Assembly: GCF_015475875.1 (NCBI RefSeq)
Contig: NZ_JADKYM010000022.1
Coordinates: 1 to 53,072, forward strand
Reading direction: 5' to 3'
Origin: Sphingopyxis solisilvae
Lineage (GTDB): Bacteria > Pseudomonadota > Alphaproteobacteria > Sphingomonadales > Sphingomonadaceae
DNA: 53,072 nt
Shown here: in pieces, positions 1 through 10,710 of the stretch
How the letters are laid out: each line of letters begins with the position of its first letter
How positions within the stretch are numbered: position 1 is the stretch's first letter
Made by a program: the position numbers and the translations under genes
The notes under the pieces: model-generated
Seen by the model: only the letters and a program-made list of their open reading frames with translations
What the model was told of the DNA's origin: nothing
The model's database searches: none

Positions 1-54
1 GAAGGCCGGGATCTCATCGTCGCGATCTGACGCACCGGCGAGATCCCGGCCTTC
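1..54. repeat. Intergenic inverted repeat, GAGATCCCGGCC type
   Basis: A perfect 15-bp inverted repeat has arms at 1-15 and 40-54, separated by 24 bp. The right arm runs on into CGCCGGGATGACGA. I take this as a REP-like intergenic palindrome of the kind common in sphingomonad genomes. It is cut by the window edge, so the full unit may be longer. No second copy of this exact unit is visible in the window. Confidence 0.6.
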
Positions 55-86
55 GCCGGGATGACGATTCCAAAAGCTATGATGCT

Positions 87-323
87 CTATTTCCGAAGCA
101 GGCGCGGGTTGTGTTTGCCGAACCAATATTTCCCGTCCTTCGGCGCCGACCACGGATTGATTGCGTCCCAGCGCTTGCCCGAAAAATTTAGCTCGTCCGG
201 GTTCGTCTCAAGCGCCTGCTTGACCCTGTGCCGCAACACGCGTGCAGCCTTCGCTTTCCACTCGGCGTCGGAATGTGCGGTGGTATGCCCGGTTATGGGT
301 GTTTTTCGGCGAGAGCGAGACAC
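87..323 (-). CDS. Small basic conserved hypothetical protein
   Basis: This 78-residue protein is rich in Arg and Lys, starts MSRSRRKTPI and ends in a second basic patch (KHNPRLLRK). I recall short proteins with this SRSRRKTPI start in sphingomonads, often beside mobile or toxin-antitoxin genes, but know no function for them. The charge pattern suggests a nucleic-acid or ribosome-associated role, which is inference only. It lies 11 bp downstream of hicB on the same strand and could be co-transcribed with hicAB. No membrane segment or signal peptide is visible. Confidence 0.55.
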   Translation of the reverse strand: MSRSRRKTPITGHTTAHSDAEWKAKAARVLRHRVKQALETNPDELNFSGKRWDAINPWSAPKDGKYWFGKHNPRLLRK

Positions 324-334
324 GGCGGCATCGC

Positions 335-559
335 TTATCGCGCCGCGTAGATCGCGGGGCGGTAACGGGGTTCGGGGATGGGGAAACCCTTTTCCCGTGC
401 GACCTCAAGCCAGCCCTCGATCGCGTCCCGAATATTGGAGACGGCCTGCTCGCGCGTGTCGCCGTGCGCCGAACAGGGGCGCAGGTCGGGGACGTCGGCG
501 ATCCAGCAATTGTCCTCGCCGGACCAGAACAGGTTGATGTGATAGTGGGGCTCGTTCAC
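335..559 (-). CDS. hicB: HicB-family antitoxin
   Basis: At 74 residues this matches the short HicB antitoxins. The partly degraded RNase-H-like fold is recognisable: a beta strand YHINLFWSGEDNCWIADVPDL, then the acidic and cysteine region and the helix TREQAVSNIRDAIEGWLEVA. The family neutralises HicA by direct binding, and longer members also repress the operon through a C-terminal DNA-binding domain. None is visible here, so autoregulation may need another factor. Its start overlaps the end of hicA by 4 bp, the usual toxin-first coupling. Confidence 0.85.
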   Translation of the reverse strand: MNEPHYHINLFWSGEDNCWIADVPDLRPCSAHGDTREQAVSNIRDAIEGWLEVAREKGFPIPEPRYRPAIYAAR

Positions 560-810
560 TCGTCGATATATAGGCCATAGGTCTCGACGAGTTCAAGCAG
601 TTCGCGGACCTGGTAGCGCTTCGCGTCTTTGGCTTCGGGCTGGACCGGGAAGGAGCGCGGGACTTTTGGATGGACATATTGCCGGTGGCTGCCTGTCGTG
701 CGCGCCCACTCGAAGCCGAATGCCCGCAACAAACGTTCAAAATCGCGAAACGCCACGGTGCGGTTCGACGATTGAAGCAGCAGGGCGTAGAGCTTTGCTG
801 GTTTGACCAT
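556..810 (-). CDS. hicA: HicA-family mRNA interferase toxin
   Basis: This 84-residue protein has the double-stranded-RNA-binding-like HicA fold. The motif GSHRQYVHP carries the conserved catalytic-type histidine, preceded by the helix FRDFERLLRAFGFEWARTT. HicA toxins cleave mRNA independently of translation until bound by HicB. It is the first gene of a leftward pair and its stop overlaps the hicB start. The roughly 150 bp between hicA and uvrB holds no gene and should contain the pair's promoter. The C-terminal stretch (RYQVRELLELVETYGLYIDE) is slightly longer than in minimal HicA proteins. Confidence 0.85.
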   Translation of the reverse strand: MVKPAKLYALLLQSSNRTVAFRDFERLLRAFGFEWARTTGSHRQYVHPKVPRSFPVQPEAKDAKRYQVRELLELVETYGLYIDE

Positions 811-963
811 TTTCCGATCCTAAGAAGAAAATCGGTCGTCCAGATAGCGCATTTTTCTTCGGGCCGTAACAAGGTCGGATGTAAAAATACTGAAACAAAA
901 ATCTTGACTCAGCACTTCCCCAAAAATTCGCATGTCCAGAGAATATCTGTGCGATTTGGGGTA

Positions 964-3150
<2,187 letters not shown>

Positions 3151-3237
3151 CGCTGCCAATATGGTATCGATGGGGCGGGTCCACAATCGCAATGAGTCAG
3201 CCGGAGAGCAGGCAGCGGCAAGTCACAGGAGACAGGT

Positions 3238-3750
3238 ATGAAAAAGATTTTGACGATTGCAGCCGTCGGCACGCTCCTGGCGGTGTCGGGTTGCGGCAAA
3301 AGCGAAAATGCCGGCGGCCCGGTGAAGCGCGAGGCGGGCAACTGGAAAACCGACGTCAAGCTGGTGAAGTTCGAAGTGCCCGGCATGCCGGCCGAGGTAA
3401 AGGACCAGATGACGAAGATGATGGAAGGCACCAGCGGCATGGATCAGTGCTTCACGAAGGAGCAGGTCGACAAGGAAGACATCGCGGCCGAACTCGCCAA
3501 GGGGCCAGGCAATGGCGGCGAATGCACCTGGGCGAAAAAGAATATCGCGGGCGGCACGATCGACATCTCCGGAACCTGCACCGCCAACGGCCAGACGGTC
3601 GACATGGCGATGACGGGCACCATGGCGGCGAAAAAGAGCGACGTGACGATCACCACGAAGGGCAAAGTGCCCACCGGCGGCGACATGGAAATGGTCATGC
3701 AGATGACCAGCACCCACACCGGCCCGTGCAAGGCACCGGCAACGACCTGA
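3238..3750 (+). CDS. DUF3617-type lipoprotein
   Basis: This 170-residue protein has a lipoprotein signal: MKKILTIAAVGTLLAVSGC, lipobox near residues 16-19, Cys at 19. It is therefore probably a periplasmic lipid-anchored protein. The rest (GNWKTDVKLVKFEVPGMP, then paired cysteines in QCFTKE, ECTWAKK and GTCTANG) fits the DUF3617 family, which is common in sphingomonads and has no known biochemical role. A clear Shine-Dalgarno (AGGAGACAGGT) precedes the ATG. It is divergent from uvrB with under 90 bp between the starts, so the two promoters are close or overlapping. Confidence 0.75.
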   Translation: MKKILTIAAVGTLLAVSGCGKSENAGGPVKREAGNWKTDVKLVKFEVPGMPAEVKDQMTKMMEGTSGMDQCFTKEQVDKEDIAAELAKGPGNGGECTWAKKNIAGGTIDISGTCTANGQTVDMAMTGTMAAKKSDVTITTKGKVPTGGDMEMVMQMTSTHTGPCKAPATT

Positions 3751-3828
3751 AACCCCGGGTAATTGCCGGACGATGGGGGCGTCAGCCATGCTGGCGCCCT
3801 TATCAGTTGGATGAGAAAGGAGTGTGTA

Positions 3829-4233
3829 ATGCTGGGCTATGTGACGATGGGCACCGACGATCTTGACCGGGCGCGCGAATTTTACGCGGCGCTGCTCGGG
3901 ACGATCGGTGCCAGCGAATTGATGCGCATGTCGGACGATGACAACGGGTTTACGCTTTACGCGACCGGTTGGGGACAGCCGGGGATCGCGGTCACGCGGC
4001 CCTATGACGGGCAGCCCGCGCATCGTGGCAACGGACATATGGCGGCGATTGTCGTCGATAGCCGTGCCAAGGTCGACGCGCTTCACGCCAAGGCGCTCGA
4101 ACTGGGCGGGAACTGCGAAGGCACGCCGGGCGTGCGCGGCGACGAGGGCGAGCAGGCGTTTTACGGCGCCTATTTCCGTGACCTTGACGGCAACAAGCTC
4201 TGCGCCTTCCGGATCGGGCCGGCCAGATATTGA
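3829..4233 (+). CDS. VOC-family (glyoxalase/bleomycin-resistance fold) protein
   Basis: A 134-residue single VOC unit with paired beta-alpha-beta-beta-beta modules: GYVTMGTDDLDRAREFYAALL at the N terminus and the typical C-terminal YGAYFRDLDGNKLCAFR. Such proteins are metal-dependent isomerases, dioxygenases or drug-binding proteins, and the substrate cannot be read from sequence. The ATG at 3829 was chosen because GAAAGGAG precedes it; an in-frame ATG upstream at 3811 lacks a good ribosome site. It seems to be monocistronic. Confidence 0.8.
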   Translation: MLGYVTMGTDDLDRAREFYAALLGTIGASELMRMSDDDNGFTLYATGWGQPGIAVTRPYDGQPAHRGNGHMAAIVVDSRAKVDALHAKALELGGNCEGTPGVRGDEGEQAFYGAYFRDLDGNKLCAFRIGPARY

Positions 4234-4681
4234 CCGCTGGCTGGCGCGCCCGGCCTGCTGACGCTCCGCCTGTGGCCACGCCCGCGGCATCGACTTGCCG
4301 GACAGGTGACAGGTGGGGCTGTCATCCGTCCGGCGAAGTCTTGAACTGAGGCCGGAGGGCAATGAAACATGCCAGGGACCAGCTCGCACGCTTCGCCTGT
4401 CGGCCTCAATATCGCGCCGATGTAGGAGGGGCGCGACGGGATGAAGCATGACAGGATTCGCGTTGGGCGGCAGTTACAAGGGGTCACACGCCGCCATGTC
4501 GCCGTTTGATAACCCTTTCTTAACCCGGTTTCGCGTTTCATCGTTCCAGATTGGCGGCTCGTCGCTCTTCTGCTATAGCGAAGGGCATGCCTGTTACCGT
4601 TACGTTGAAGTAACAATGGCTGGTCGCGCTTGATGATTGTCGTATCACCCGCCGCGCCCGTTTGGGGCTATTGAGGGTAGC
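4234..4681. other. Gene-free stretch upstream of the TPR regulator gene
   Basis: About 450 bp without a convincing gene. The short open frames here have no recognisable features. The only structure I can point to is the inverted repeat at 4592-4615 and an A/T-rich segment around 4500-4640, which probably contain the promoter of the gene starting at 4682. Confidence 0.4.
4592..4615. promoter_or_regulatory. Operator-like inverted repeat TGTTAC-N12-GTAACA
   Basis: Perfect 6-bp arms at 4592-4597 and 4610-4615 lie about 70 bp before the start at 4682, in the A/T-rich part of an otherwise GC-rich spacer. The spacing suits a dimeric regulator. Which protein binds it is unknown, and a chance occurrence cannot be excluded. 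Confidence 0.3.
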
Positions 4682-6433
4682 ATGGACCACGCGAAAGCGA
4701 ACGACACGCAGGGTTCCGGAGAAACCGACCGGATCATCGCGGCAGAGCTGGAGCGGCTGCTCGAATCGCCGTTGTTCGTCCGCTCGCCGGTCTTGTCGCG
4801 CCTGTTGCAGTTCCTTGTCGAGCACCGGTTGCGCGGCGGGCGGAGCGCGCCGAAGGCCTATGCGATCGCGACCGAGGCGCTCGGCCGTAGCGCCGATTTC
4901 GACCCCGCGGTCGACAGCTATCCGCGCGTGATGGTCGGCCGGCTGCGCACCCTGCTCGATCGTTATTACGCCGACACGCCGTGGATTCACCGGCTGCGGG
5001 TTCCGCAGGGCAGTTACGAAGTGGTCGTGCAGCACCGGGTTGCGCCGCCGTCGCGCTCGATCGACGGTGCCAGCGGCGGGGATGACGTCAAGGCAGCGGC
5101 GAGCGGCGACCAGGCGGGTGTGCCGAGGGCGCCGGGCGCGGCGTCGGGAGCCGCGCCGCGCTATGGCCGCTGGTTCGTCGCGATTTTGCTTCTCGCCCTT
5201 GCACTGTTCGCGCTGTCGGCGCTGCGCAGCGGCCCCGATCGGCTGTTTGTCGGCGCTCCGATGACGGTGCCGCTGCTCGAAGTCAGCGCGCCGGTATCGG
5301 GGAATACGCCGCCGTCGCGGGCCTTGGCACGCGCGCTCGACAGCAAGCTGCGCGACGGGCTGCGCCGGTTCGACATGGTCGATCTGTTGAGCGTGCAAGC
5401 GCCCGGCGCCGCCGCAGCGCGCCCCGCCGATTATCGCCTCGACGTGTCGATGGTGCTGAACCAGCAGGGGGTCGGGCAGGTCACGCTGGTGCTCAATCGC
5501 GTCGCCGACCAGCGCGCGATCTGGTCGCAGCAGGAACGGATCAGCGACGACGGCATGCCGCAGCTTGCGTCGATCGAGCCCCTCATTGCCCAGATCGCCT
5601 CCGATTACGGTGTGATCGTTCGCGACCAGATCCAGCGCCAGCCTGACAATTTCGCCGCGGGCTATCCCTGTCTCGCGCAGTTCAACCGCATGCGCCAGAT
5701 GCGCAACATGCCCTATGCGCGGCAAGTCGAAGCCTGCCTTCGTGCAACGCTGAAACAGAACACGCGCGACCCCGTTGCCCTGGCGGCGCTGTCGCTGCTG
5801 CGCTTTGGCGACTGGCAACCGCAACGCATGGCGCCGGCGGGCCGCGAAGCCTTTGCCGAGGGGCGTGCACTCGCGGAGCAAGCCTATGAGAGCAGTCCCA
5901 ATTCGTCGGCAGGGCTGTTCGCGATGGCGCGCGCGAATTTTTACGCGGGCAATTGTCTGCGCGGCAACACAATGGGCGACGCCGCGCTGCGGCAGAATCC
6001 CTACGATCCCGATCTCAACGGGTTTCTGGGCCTGTTCAAGATCACCTGCGGTCAGGCTGAGGCGGGCGAAGCGCTGCTCCGGCGGTCGCTGGCGCTCGAT
6101 CCCTCCTATCCCGGCGTTCCGGCAGTGACGCTGGCGTTCATCCTGTCGCAGCGCGGCGAGCAGGAGGAAGCGCGCGCGGTGCTCGATGCGATGCCGTCGC
6201 CCAGCACCATGGAACCGCAGTTCCTGATGGTCCGTGCGATCGTGTTGGCGCGACAGGGCGACGTCGCTGGCGGGCAGGCCGAATGGCGTCGTTTGCTGGC
6301 ACATACGCGTCAGCCGGCGACGGCGTCGCCGGAAACCGTCCTCGGCCGGTTCCTGATTACGCCAACGGTGATTCAACGCGCGTCGGCGGCACTGCGCGAG
6401 TCGGGGGTCGTTGCGGCCAAACCTGCCGCTTGA
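4682..6433 (+). CDS. Membrane-anchored regulator-like TPR protein
   Basis: This 583-residue protein has three parts. The N-terminal cytoplasmic domain (residues about 15-120: LLESPLFVRSPVLSRLLQFLVEH, then PRVMVGRLRTLLDRYY) resembles the winged-helix-like module found in front of many alphaproteobacterial TPR or adenylate-cyclase-type proteins. One transmembrane helix follows (WFVAILLLALALFALSAL, about 163-180). The remainder is a periplasmic region with TPR-like helices such as ALADAALRQNPYDPDLNGFLG-type repeats. The ATG at 4682 follows GAGGG and removes an unlike 15-residue extension. The architecture suggests a one-component membrane sensor, but neither ligand nor target is evident. Confidence 0.6.
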   Translation: MDHAKANDTQGSGETDRIIAAELERLLESPLFVRSPVLSRLLQFLVEHRLRGGRSAPKAYAIATEALGRSADFDPAVDSYPRVMVGRLRTLLDRYYADTPWIHRLRVPQGSYEVVVQHRVAPPSRSIDGASGGDDVKAAASGDQAGVPRAPGAASGAAPRYGRWFVAILLLALALFALSALRSGPDRLFVGAPMTVPLLEVSAPVSGNTPPSRALARALDSKLRDGLRRFDMVDLLSVQAPGAAAARPADYRLDVSMVLNQQGVGQVTLVLNRVADQRAIWSQQERISDDGMPQLASIEPLIAQIASDYGVIVRDQIQRQPDNFAAGYPCLAQFNRMRQMRNMPYARQVEACLRATLKQNTRDPVALAALSLLRFGDWQPQRMAPAGREAFAEGRALAEQAYESSPNSSAGLFAMARANFYAGNCLRGNTMGDAALRQNPYDPDLNGFLGLFKITCGQAEAGEALLRRSLALDPSYPGVPAVTLAFILSQRGEQEEARAVLDAMPSPSTMEPQFLMVRAIVLARQGDVAGGQAEWRRLLAHTRQPATASPETVLGRFLITPTVIQRASAALRESGVVAAKPAA

Positions 6434-6464
6434 CGCGACTGGCCGCGCTCCGCAGAAGCGGGCG

Positions 6465-7664
6465 ATGCTTTATGCTCTTACCCTTCTGGCGTCGTCGGGC
6501 GTGGCCGATCCGGCCGCCATCGCCGTCCATTTCGATCGTGCGGGGATGGTCGAGACGCTGGTCGTCGCGGGGCAGGCCGACCGCGCCAATGGCCGCGTCC
6601 TGACCGCCGACGATCCGGTTCGCATCGCGTCGGTCTCGAAACTGATTGTCGCGCTCGGCGTCCTGCGACTGGCCGAACAAGGCCGGCTCGATCTGGACCG
6701 CGACGTTTCGGACTATCTTGGCTGGCGCCTGCGCCATCCGGCCTATCCCGACCGGCCGATCACGCTGGCGCAGCTGCTCGGTCACCGGGCGGGTCTGACC
6801 GACCGGATCAATTACGCACTGCCGCTGGGCACAGACCTCGAAACCGCGCTCAAGGATGCGGACGCGTGGGACGATGCGCGCCCGCCGGGCGGCGACTTTG
6901 TCTATGCCAACCTCAACTATCCGGTGGTCGCCGCGGCGGTGGAAGGCGCCACCGGCGAGCGGTTTGACCGGGCCATGACAGAACTGGTGTTTCGTCCGCT
7001 GGGGATCGACGCCTGTTTCAACTGGCCGACTTGCAGCGATGCCGCGGTGGCGCGCGCGGTGGTGCTGTACGACAGCGAGGGCGCGGTCGTCCGCGACGAT
7101 CTGCGCGGCGACCGTCCCGCCTGTCCGGTGGTGCCGGCAGCGGACGGCAGCTGCGACCTCGCATCCTATCGGCTGGCGCGCCACGGTGCGGGGTTCAGCC
7201 CGCAGGGCGGGCTGCGCATATCGGCGAACGGCCTGGCGCGGATCGGCGTCATGCTGCTGCGCCGCGGCGAGGGCTTTTTGAAACCGGACAGCATGGCACG
7301 GCTCGAAACGATGGCACCGGTACGGCCGGTGACGGGCGAGGGGACCGGCGGCTTTTTCTGTGAATATGGCCTCGCGCTGCACAGCAACGGGACGCAGTCG
7401 GCGACCGGCCCCGGATGCCGCGACGACCTGTTCGGTGACGGACGACGACGGCTGGGGCATTCGGGCGACGCCTATGGGCTGCGCTCGGGGCTCTGGTACG
7501 ATCTTGCAGCGGGCAATGGCACCGCCTATTTTGTGACCCAGGTGCCGGACGGACAGAAAGGGAGGCGTTCGGCCTATAGCGCGGCCGAGGAGGAACTGGT
7601 CGATGCGGCGCGGGTCCGCGGCCGCGATACCAGCCCTCTTGCCAGCCCCGCCGACGGACACTAG
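6465..7664 (+). CDS. Serine hydrolase, beta-lactamase (class C-like) family
   Basis: A 399-residue protein of the beta-lactamase/D-alanyl-D-alanine carboxypeptidase fold. The active-site tetrad motif SVSK (nucleophile Ser and Lys) lies near residue 59. A YxN motif is present as YANLNY, and the third motif HSGDAYG replaces KTG, as in esterase-like members. The N terminus is weakly hydrophobic (MLYALTLLASSGVA) and may be an export signal, though no twin-Arg or lipobox is present. The activity could be esterase, peptidase or transpeptidase-like, and resistance cannot be inferred. It begins 31 bp after the TPR gene and may share its transcript. Confidence 0.75.
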   Translation: MLYALTLLASSGVADPAAIAVHFDRAGMVETLVVAGQADRANGRVLTADDPVRIASVSKLIVALGVLRLAEQGRLDLDRDVSDYLGWRLRHPAYPDRPITLAQLLGHRAGLTDRINYALPLGTDLETALKDADAWDDARPPGGDFVYANLNYPVVAAAVEGATGERFDRAMTELVFRPLGIDACFNWPTCSDAAVARAVVLYDSEGAVVRDDLRGDRPACPVVPAADGSCDLASYRLARHGAGFSPQGGLRISANGLARIGVMLLRRGEGFLKPDSMARLETMAPVRPVTGEGTGGFFCEYGLALHSNGTQSATGPGCRDDLFGDGRRRLGHSGDAYGLRSGLWYDLAAGNGTAYFVTQVPDGQKGRRSAYSAAEEELVDAARVRGRDTSPLASPADGH

Positions 7665-7708
7665 GGCAATTTCCAACATTCACGGCTTAGTCAGAAAAGG
7701 AATAGCGC

Positions 7709-7945
7709 ATGAGCGATTCGGCCGAAAAGGTTAAGAAGATCGTCGTCGAACATCTGGGCGTCGAAGCCGACAAGGTCACCGAAGAAGCGAGCTTCATCGA
7801 CGATCTGGGCGCCGACAGCCTCGACATCGTCGAACTGGTGATGGCATTCGAAGAAGAATTCGGTGTCGAAATCCCCGACGATGCGGCGGAAAAGATCGCC
7901 ACCGTCAAGGATGCGATCGACTATATCGAAGCGAACAAGGGCTGA
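7709..7945 (+). CDS. acpP: Acyl carrier protein
   Basis: A 78-residue acidic protein with the canonical [10 protein letters not shown] motif. Ser37 is the expected 4'-phosphopantetheine attachment site. It carries growing acyl chains for type II fatty-acid synthesis in the cytoplasm. Length and sequence match housekeeping AcpP, and the ribosome site AAAAGGAA is well placed. It lies just upstream of fabF, a common arrangement, but an intrinsic terminator-like hairpin separates the two. acpP may therefore be expressed at a higher level than fabF. Confidence 0.97.
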   Translation: MSDSAEKVKKIVVEHLGVEADKVTEEASFIDDLGADSLDIVELVMAFEEEFGVEIPDDAAEKIATVKDAIDYIEANKG

Positions 7946-7999
7946 TCGAGCCCGTCCGGCGTTGCCGGACGCGGCGGCGACGCCGTCAATGCGTTTCCG

Positions 8000-8046
8000 G
8001 CTTCCCGGTCCATGGCCCCGCGCCCTGTGACCGGGGAGCTTTTTTT
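8000..8046 (+). terminator. Intrinsic terminator between acpP and fabF
   Basis: Arms GCTTCCCGGTC (8000-8010) and GACCGGGGAGC (8029-8039) pair with one mismatch and are followed by seven T residues (8040-8046). The position directly after acpP suggests partial termination that sets the acpP:fabF ratio. fabF would then depend on read-through or on its own promoter. Confidence 0.8.
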
Positions 8047-8126
8047 ATGCGCGATGTTTCTCTAGAAGCGCGCCGAGCGAATTGATGCGGACACCTGCTG
8101 GAACAGGGCCGACGAAAGGATTGACT

Positions 8127-9386
8127 ATGCGCCGGGTTGTGGTGACGGGTTTGGGTTTGGTGACGCCGCTGGGCGGCGATGTCGAAACCAGCTGGAAAAA
8201 TCTGATCGCGGGCAAATCGGGCGCGGGTCCGATCACTCATTTCGATGCGTCGGACCAGAAATGCACGATCGCGTGCGAGGTCAAGGGGCCGGATCATGAA
8301 TATGGCTTCGATCCCGGCAAGCGCGTCGACCACAAGGTGCAGCGCCAGGTCGATCCCTTCATCATCTTCGGCATCGACGCCGCGGGCCAGGCGCTCGAAG
8401 ACGCCGGCCTGACCGAACTCACCGACGAACAGAAAGTGCGCGCCGGCTGCTCGATCGGGTCGGGCATCGGCGGCTTGCCGGGCATCGAGAGCGAAAGCCT
8501 GCTGCTCGCCGAAAAGGGGCCGGGCCGCGTTTCACCGCACTTCGTCCACGGCCGCCTGATCAACCTGATCTCGGGGCAGGTCAGCATCAAATATGGCCTG
8601 AAAGGCCCCAACCACGCGGTCGTCACCGCCTGTTCGACCGGCGCGCATTCGATCGGCGATGCGGCGCGGATGATCCGCGACGACGACGCCGACATCATGC
8701 TCGCCGGCGGCGCCGAGGCGACGATCTGTCCGATCGGCATCGCCGGCTTTGCGCAGGCACGCGCGCTCAACATGACGTATAATGACCGCCCCGAACAGGC
8801 GAGCCGCCCCTATGACAAGGACCGCGACGGTTTTGTGATGGGCGAGGGCGCGGGCGTCGTCGTGCTCGAGGAATATGAGCATGCCAAGGCGCGCGGCGCG
8901 AAGATTTATGCCGAAGTCGTCGGTTACGGCCTGTCGGGCGACGCCTATCACGTCACCGCGCCCGACCCTGAAATGGACGGTGCCTTCCGATCGATGAGTG
9001 CGGCGCTCAAGAAGGCGGGCATGACCCCCGCCGACATCGACTATATCAACGCCCACGGCACCTCGACGATGGCCGACACGATCGAACTCGGCGCGGTGAA
9101 GCGGCTGTTCGGCGACGCGATGGCGAATGTATCGATGAGCTCGACCAAGTCGGCGATCGGCCATCTGCTCGGCGGCGCGGGCGCGGTCGAGACGATCTTC
9201 TGCATCCTCGCGATCCGCGACCAGATCGTGCCCCCGACGCTCAACCTCGACAATCCCGACGAGGGCACCGAGGGCGCCGACCTGGTCCCCAAGGTCGCGA
9301 AGAAGCGCAAGGTGCGCGCGGCGCTCAACAACAGCTTCGGGTTCGGCGGCACCAATGCCAGCCTTATCGTCAAGGCCGTCGATTAA
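8127..9386 (+). CDS. fabF: Beta-ketoacyl-ACP synthase II
   Basis: A 419-residue condensing enzyme that extends acyl-ACP by two carbons from malonyl-ACP. The catalytic triad is visible: Cys169 in VTACSTGAHS, His in the NAHGTSTMADT motif, and His in the SAIGHLLGGAGA motif, followed by the glycine-rich NNSFGFGGTNAS near the C terminus. The start MRRVVVTGLG at 8127 is preceded by GAAAGGA, while an upstream in-frame ATG at 8082 sits just after the terminator and lacks family similarity. It follows acpP and precedes mltG in the usual order. Confidence 0.97.
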   Translation: MRRVVVTGLGLVTPLGGDVETSWKNLIAGKSGAGPITHFDASDQKCTIACEVKGPDHEYGFDPGKRVDHKVQRQVDPFIIFGIDAAGQALEDAGLTELTDEQKVRAGCSIGSGIGGLPGIESESLLLAEKGPGRVSPHFVHGRLINLISGQVSIKYGLKGPNHAVVTACSTGAHSIGDAARMIRDDDADIMLAGGAEATICPIGIAGFAQARALNMTYNDRPEQASRPYDKDRDGFVMGEGAGVVVLEEYEHAKARGAKIYAEVVGYGLSGDAYHVTAPDPEMDGAFRSMSAALKKAGMTPADIDYINAHGTSTMADTIELGAVKRLFGDAMANVSMSSTKSAIGHLLGGAGAVETIFCILAIRDQIVPPTLNLDNPDEGTEGADLVPKVAKKRKVRAALNNSFGFGGTNASLIVKAVD

Positions 9387-9393
9387 ATCCCTT

Positions 9394-9469
9394 CGTCATT
9401 GCGAGCGGAGCGAAGCAATCCAGAGTAGCGTAAACCGCTCTGGATTGCTTCGCTTCGCTCGCAATGACG
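9394..9469. repeat. Palindromic repeat, family A (copy 1)
   Basis: A 32-bp inverted repeat (arms 9394-9425 and 9438-9469, one mismatch) with outer ends CGTCATTGCGAGCG and central TGGATTGCTTCGC. A second copy with perfect 30-bp arms lies at 50076-50152. Both sit directly after a gene's stop codon. It could act as a transcript-stabilising or terminating stem, and it is a typical alphaproteobacterial intergenic palindrome. Confidence 0.85.
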
Positions 9470-9499
9470 ACGCGGGTTTGACTGTCAAGGCGTTCAGAA

Positions 9500-9639
9500 C
9501 CTCCCTGTGGCGAAGCCATGGGCAGGGGACCGCCGCGAAGCGGTGGTGGAGGGGCCGCGACGCTGGCGCCATAGCCCCTGCGTCAGCCCTGCGTCAGCCC
9601 TGCGGGCTGCCACCTCCCCATGGCTTCGCCACAGGGAGG
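9500..9639. repeat. Compound palindromic repeat, family B (copy 1)
   Basis: Outer arms CCTCCCTGTGGCGAAGCCATGGG (9500-9522) and its perfect complement at 9617-9639 flank an interior with ACCGCCGC...GCGGTGGTGGAGGGG and a short tandem CCCTGCGTCAG. The interior matches the element at 52905-53038 in inverse orientation, so both belong to one dispersed family of about 140 bp. Together with the copy of family A it fills the fabF-mltG gap of about 350 bp, which contains no gene. Confidence 0.75.
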
Positions 9640-9735
9640 ATCAAATCCCTCTTTCCTACATTGGCTTGCCATGCTCTAGCAGCGGGGACTTCGCCGGGGC
9701 TTTAAGCAGGGCCAAGTGATTGACGGGAGAATCTG

Positions 9736-10674
9736 GTGCATCGGTTCCGCTGGCTGACGATTGCGATTCTGACGCTGGTCCTCGCCGCCTGCTCGCCCGG
9801 CGCGCCGAAGGATGCCGAGGTCGTCATTCCGCCGGGCGCGAGCATTGCGAAGGCCGGGCAGATACTGGAAGATGCCGGTATCGTCTCCGCATCCAGCTTT
9901 CGCAACGAGGCGCGCTTCTTTGGCTCGAAAGATCCGATCAAGCCCGGCGAATATAAAGTCGAAAAGGGGATGGACGCGGGCGATATTCTGGCGCTGTTCC
10001 AGTCGGGCAAGACGATCCAGCGGCTGGTGATGATCCCCCAGGGTATGCCGTCGATCATGGTATGGGAGCGGCTGATGGCCGAGGAACGCCTGACCGGCGA
10101 AATTCCGGTGCCGCCCGAGGGCAGCATCCTGCCCGACAGCTATGCTTTCACCACCGGCGAAAGCCGCGCCGCCGTCGTCAAACGGATGCAGGCGGCGATG
10201 GACCGGGCGTTCGACGAGCTGTGGGCCAAACGCACCCCGCGCACCGCCGTGAAAGACCGCAATCAGGCGATGACCCTCGCATCGATCGTCGAGAAGGAAA
10301 CCAGCGTCCCGGCCGAGCGGCGCACCGTTGCGGGGGTCTACACCAACCGGCTGGCCATCGGCATGAAGTTGCAGGCCGATCCGACGATCATCTATCCGAT
10401 TACCAAGGGCAAACCGCTCGGCCGTCGTATCTTGCGCAGCGAGATCCAGGCGGTGAACGATTACAACACCTACAGCATGGCCGGCCTGCCCAAGGGGCCG
10501 ATCGCCAACCCCGGCAAGGCATCGATCGCCGCCGTGCTCGATCCCGAGGCGAACGATTATCTGTTCTTCGTTGCAAAGGGCGACGGCAGCCACATCTTTG
10601 CGCGTACGCTGGCCGAACATAATGCCAATGTGCAGAAATGGTATGCGCTGCGCCGCGAACGCGGGGAAATGTAA
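9736..10674 (+). CDS. mltG: Endolytic murein transglycosylase MltG
   Basis: This 312-residue YceG/MltG-family enzyme cleaves nascent glycan strands in the periplasm and is thought to end peptidoglycan polymerisation. The catalytic glutamate is Glu186 in LASIVEKET, and the flanking motifs ILPDSYAF and YNTYSMAGLPKGPIANPG are typical. The N terminus is one hydrophobic segment ending LVLAACS. This could anchor the protein as a helix, as in most homologues, or serve as a lipobox, which would be less usual. The start is GTG at 9736 with GGGAGA upstream. Its place after fabF matches many proteobacteria. Confidence 0.93.
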   Translation: MHRFRWLTIAILTLVLAACSPGAPKDAEVVIPPGASIAKAGQILEDAGIVSASSFRNEARFFGSKDPIKPGEYKVEKGMDAGDILALFQSGKTIQRLVMIPQGMPSIMVWERLMAEERLTGEIPVPPEGSILPDSYAFTTGESRAAVVKRMQAAMDRAFDELWAKRTPRTAVKDRNQAMTLASIVEKETSVPAERRTVAGVYTNRLAIGMKLQADPTIIYPITKGKPLGRRILRSEIQAVNDYNTYSMAGLPKGPIANPGKASIAAVLDPEANDYLFFVAKGDGSHIFARTLAEHNANVQKWYALRRERGEM

Positions 10675-10710
10675 GGGGCAAGGCAAACGGGGGCATAGGG
10701 AGGAAAAGAC

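Noticed and set aside
4538..6376. A 612-residue leftward frame opposite the TPR regulator gene
   Set aside because: His/Arg/Gln-rich low-complexity shadow; the rightward frame has a transmembrane helix, domains and a ribosome site.
9570..9610. Short tandem CCCTGCGTCAG as a possible CRISPR unit
   Set aside because: Only two units, no spacers, inside a palindromic repeat; no cas genes. No CRISPR array was found in the window.
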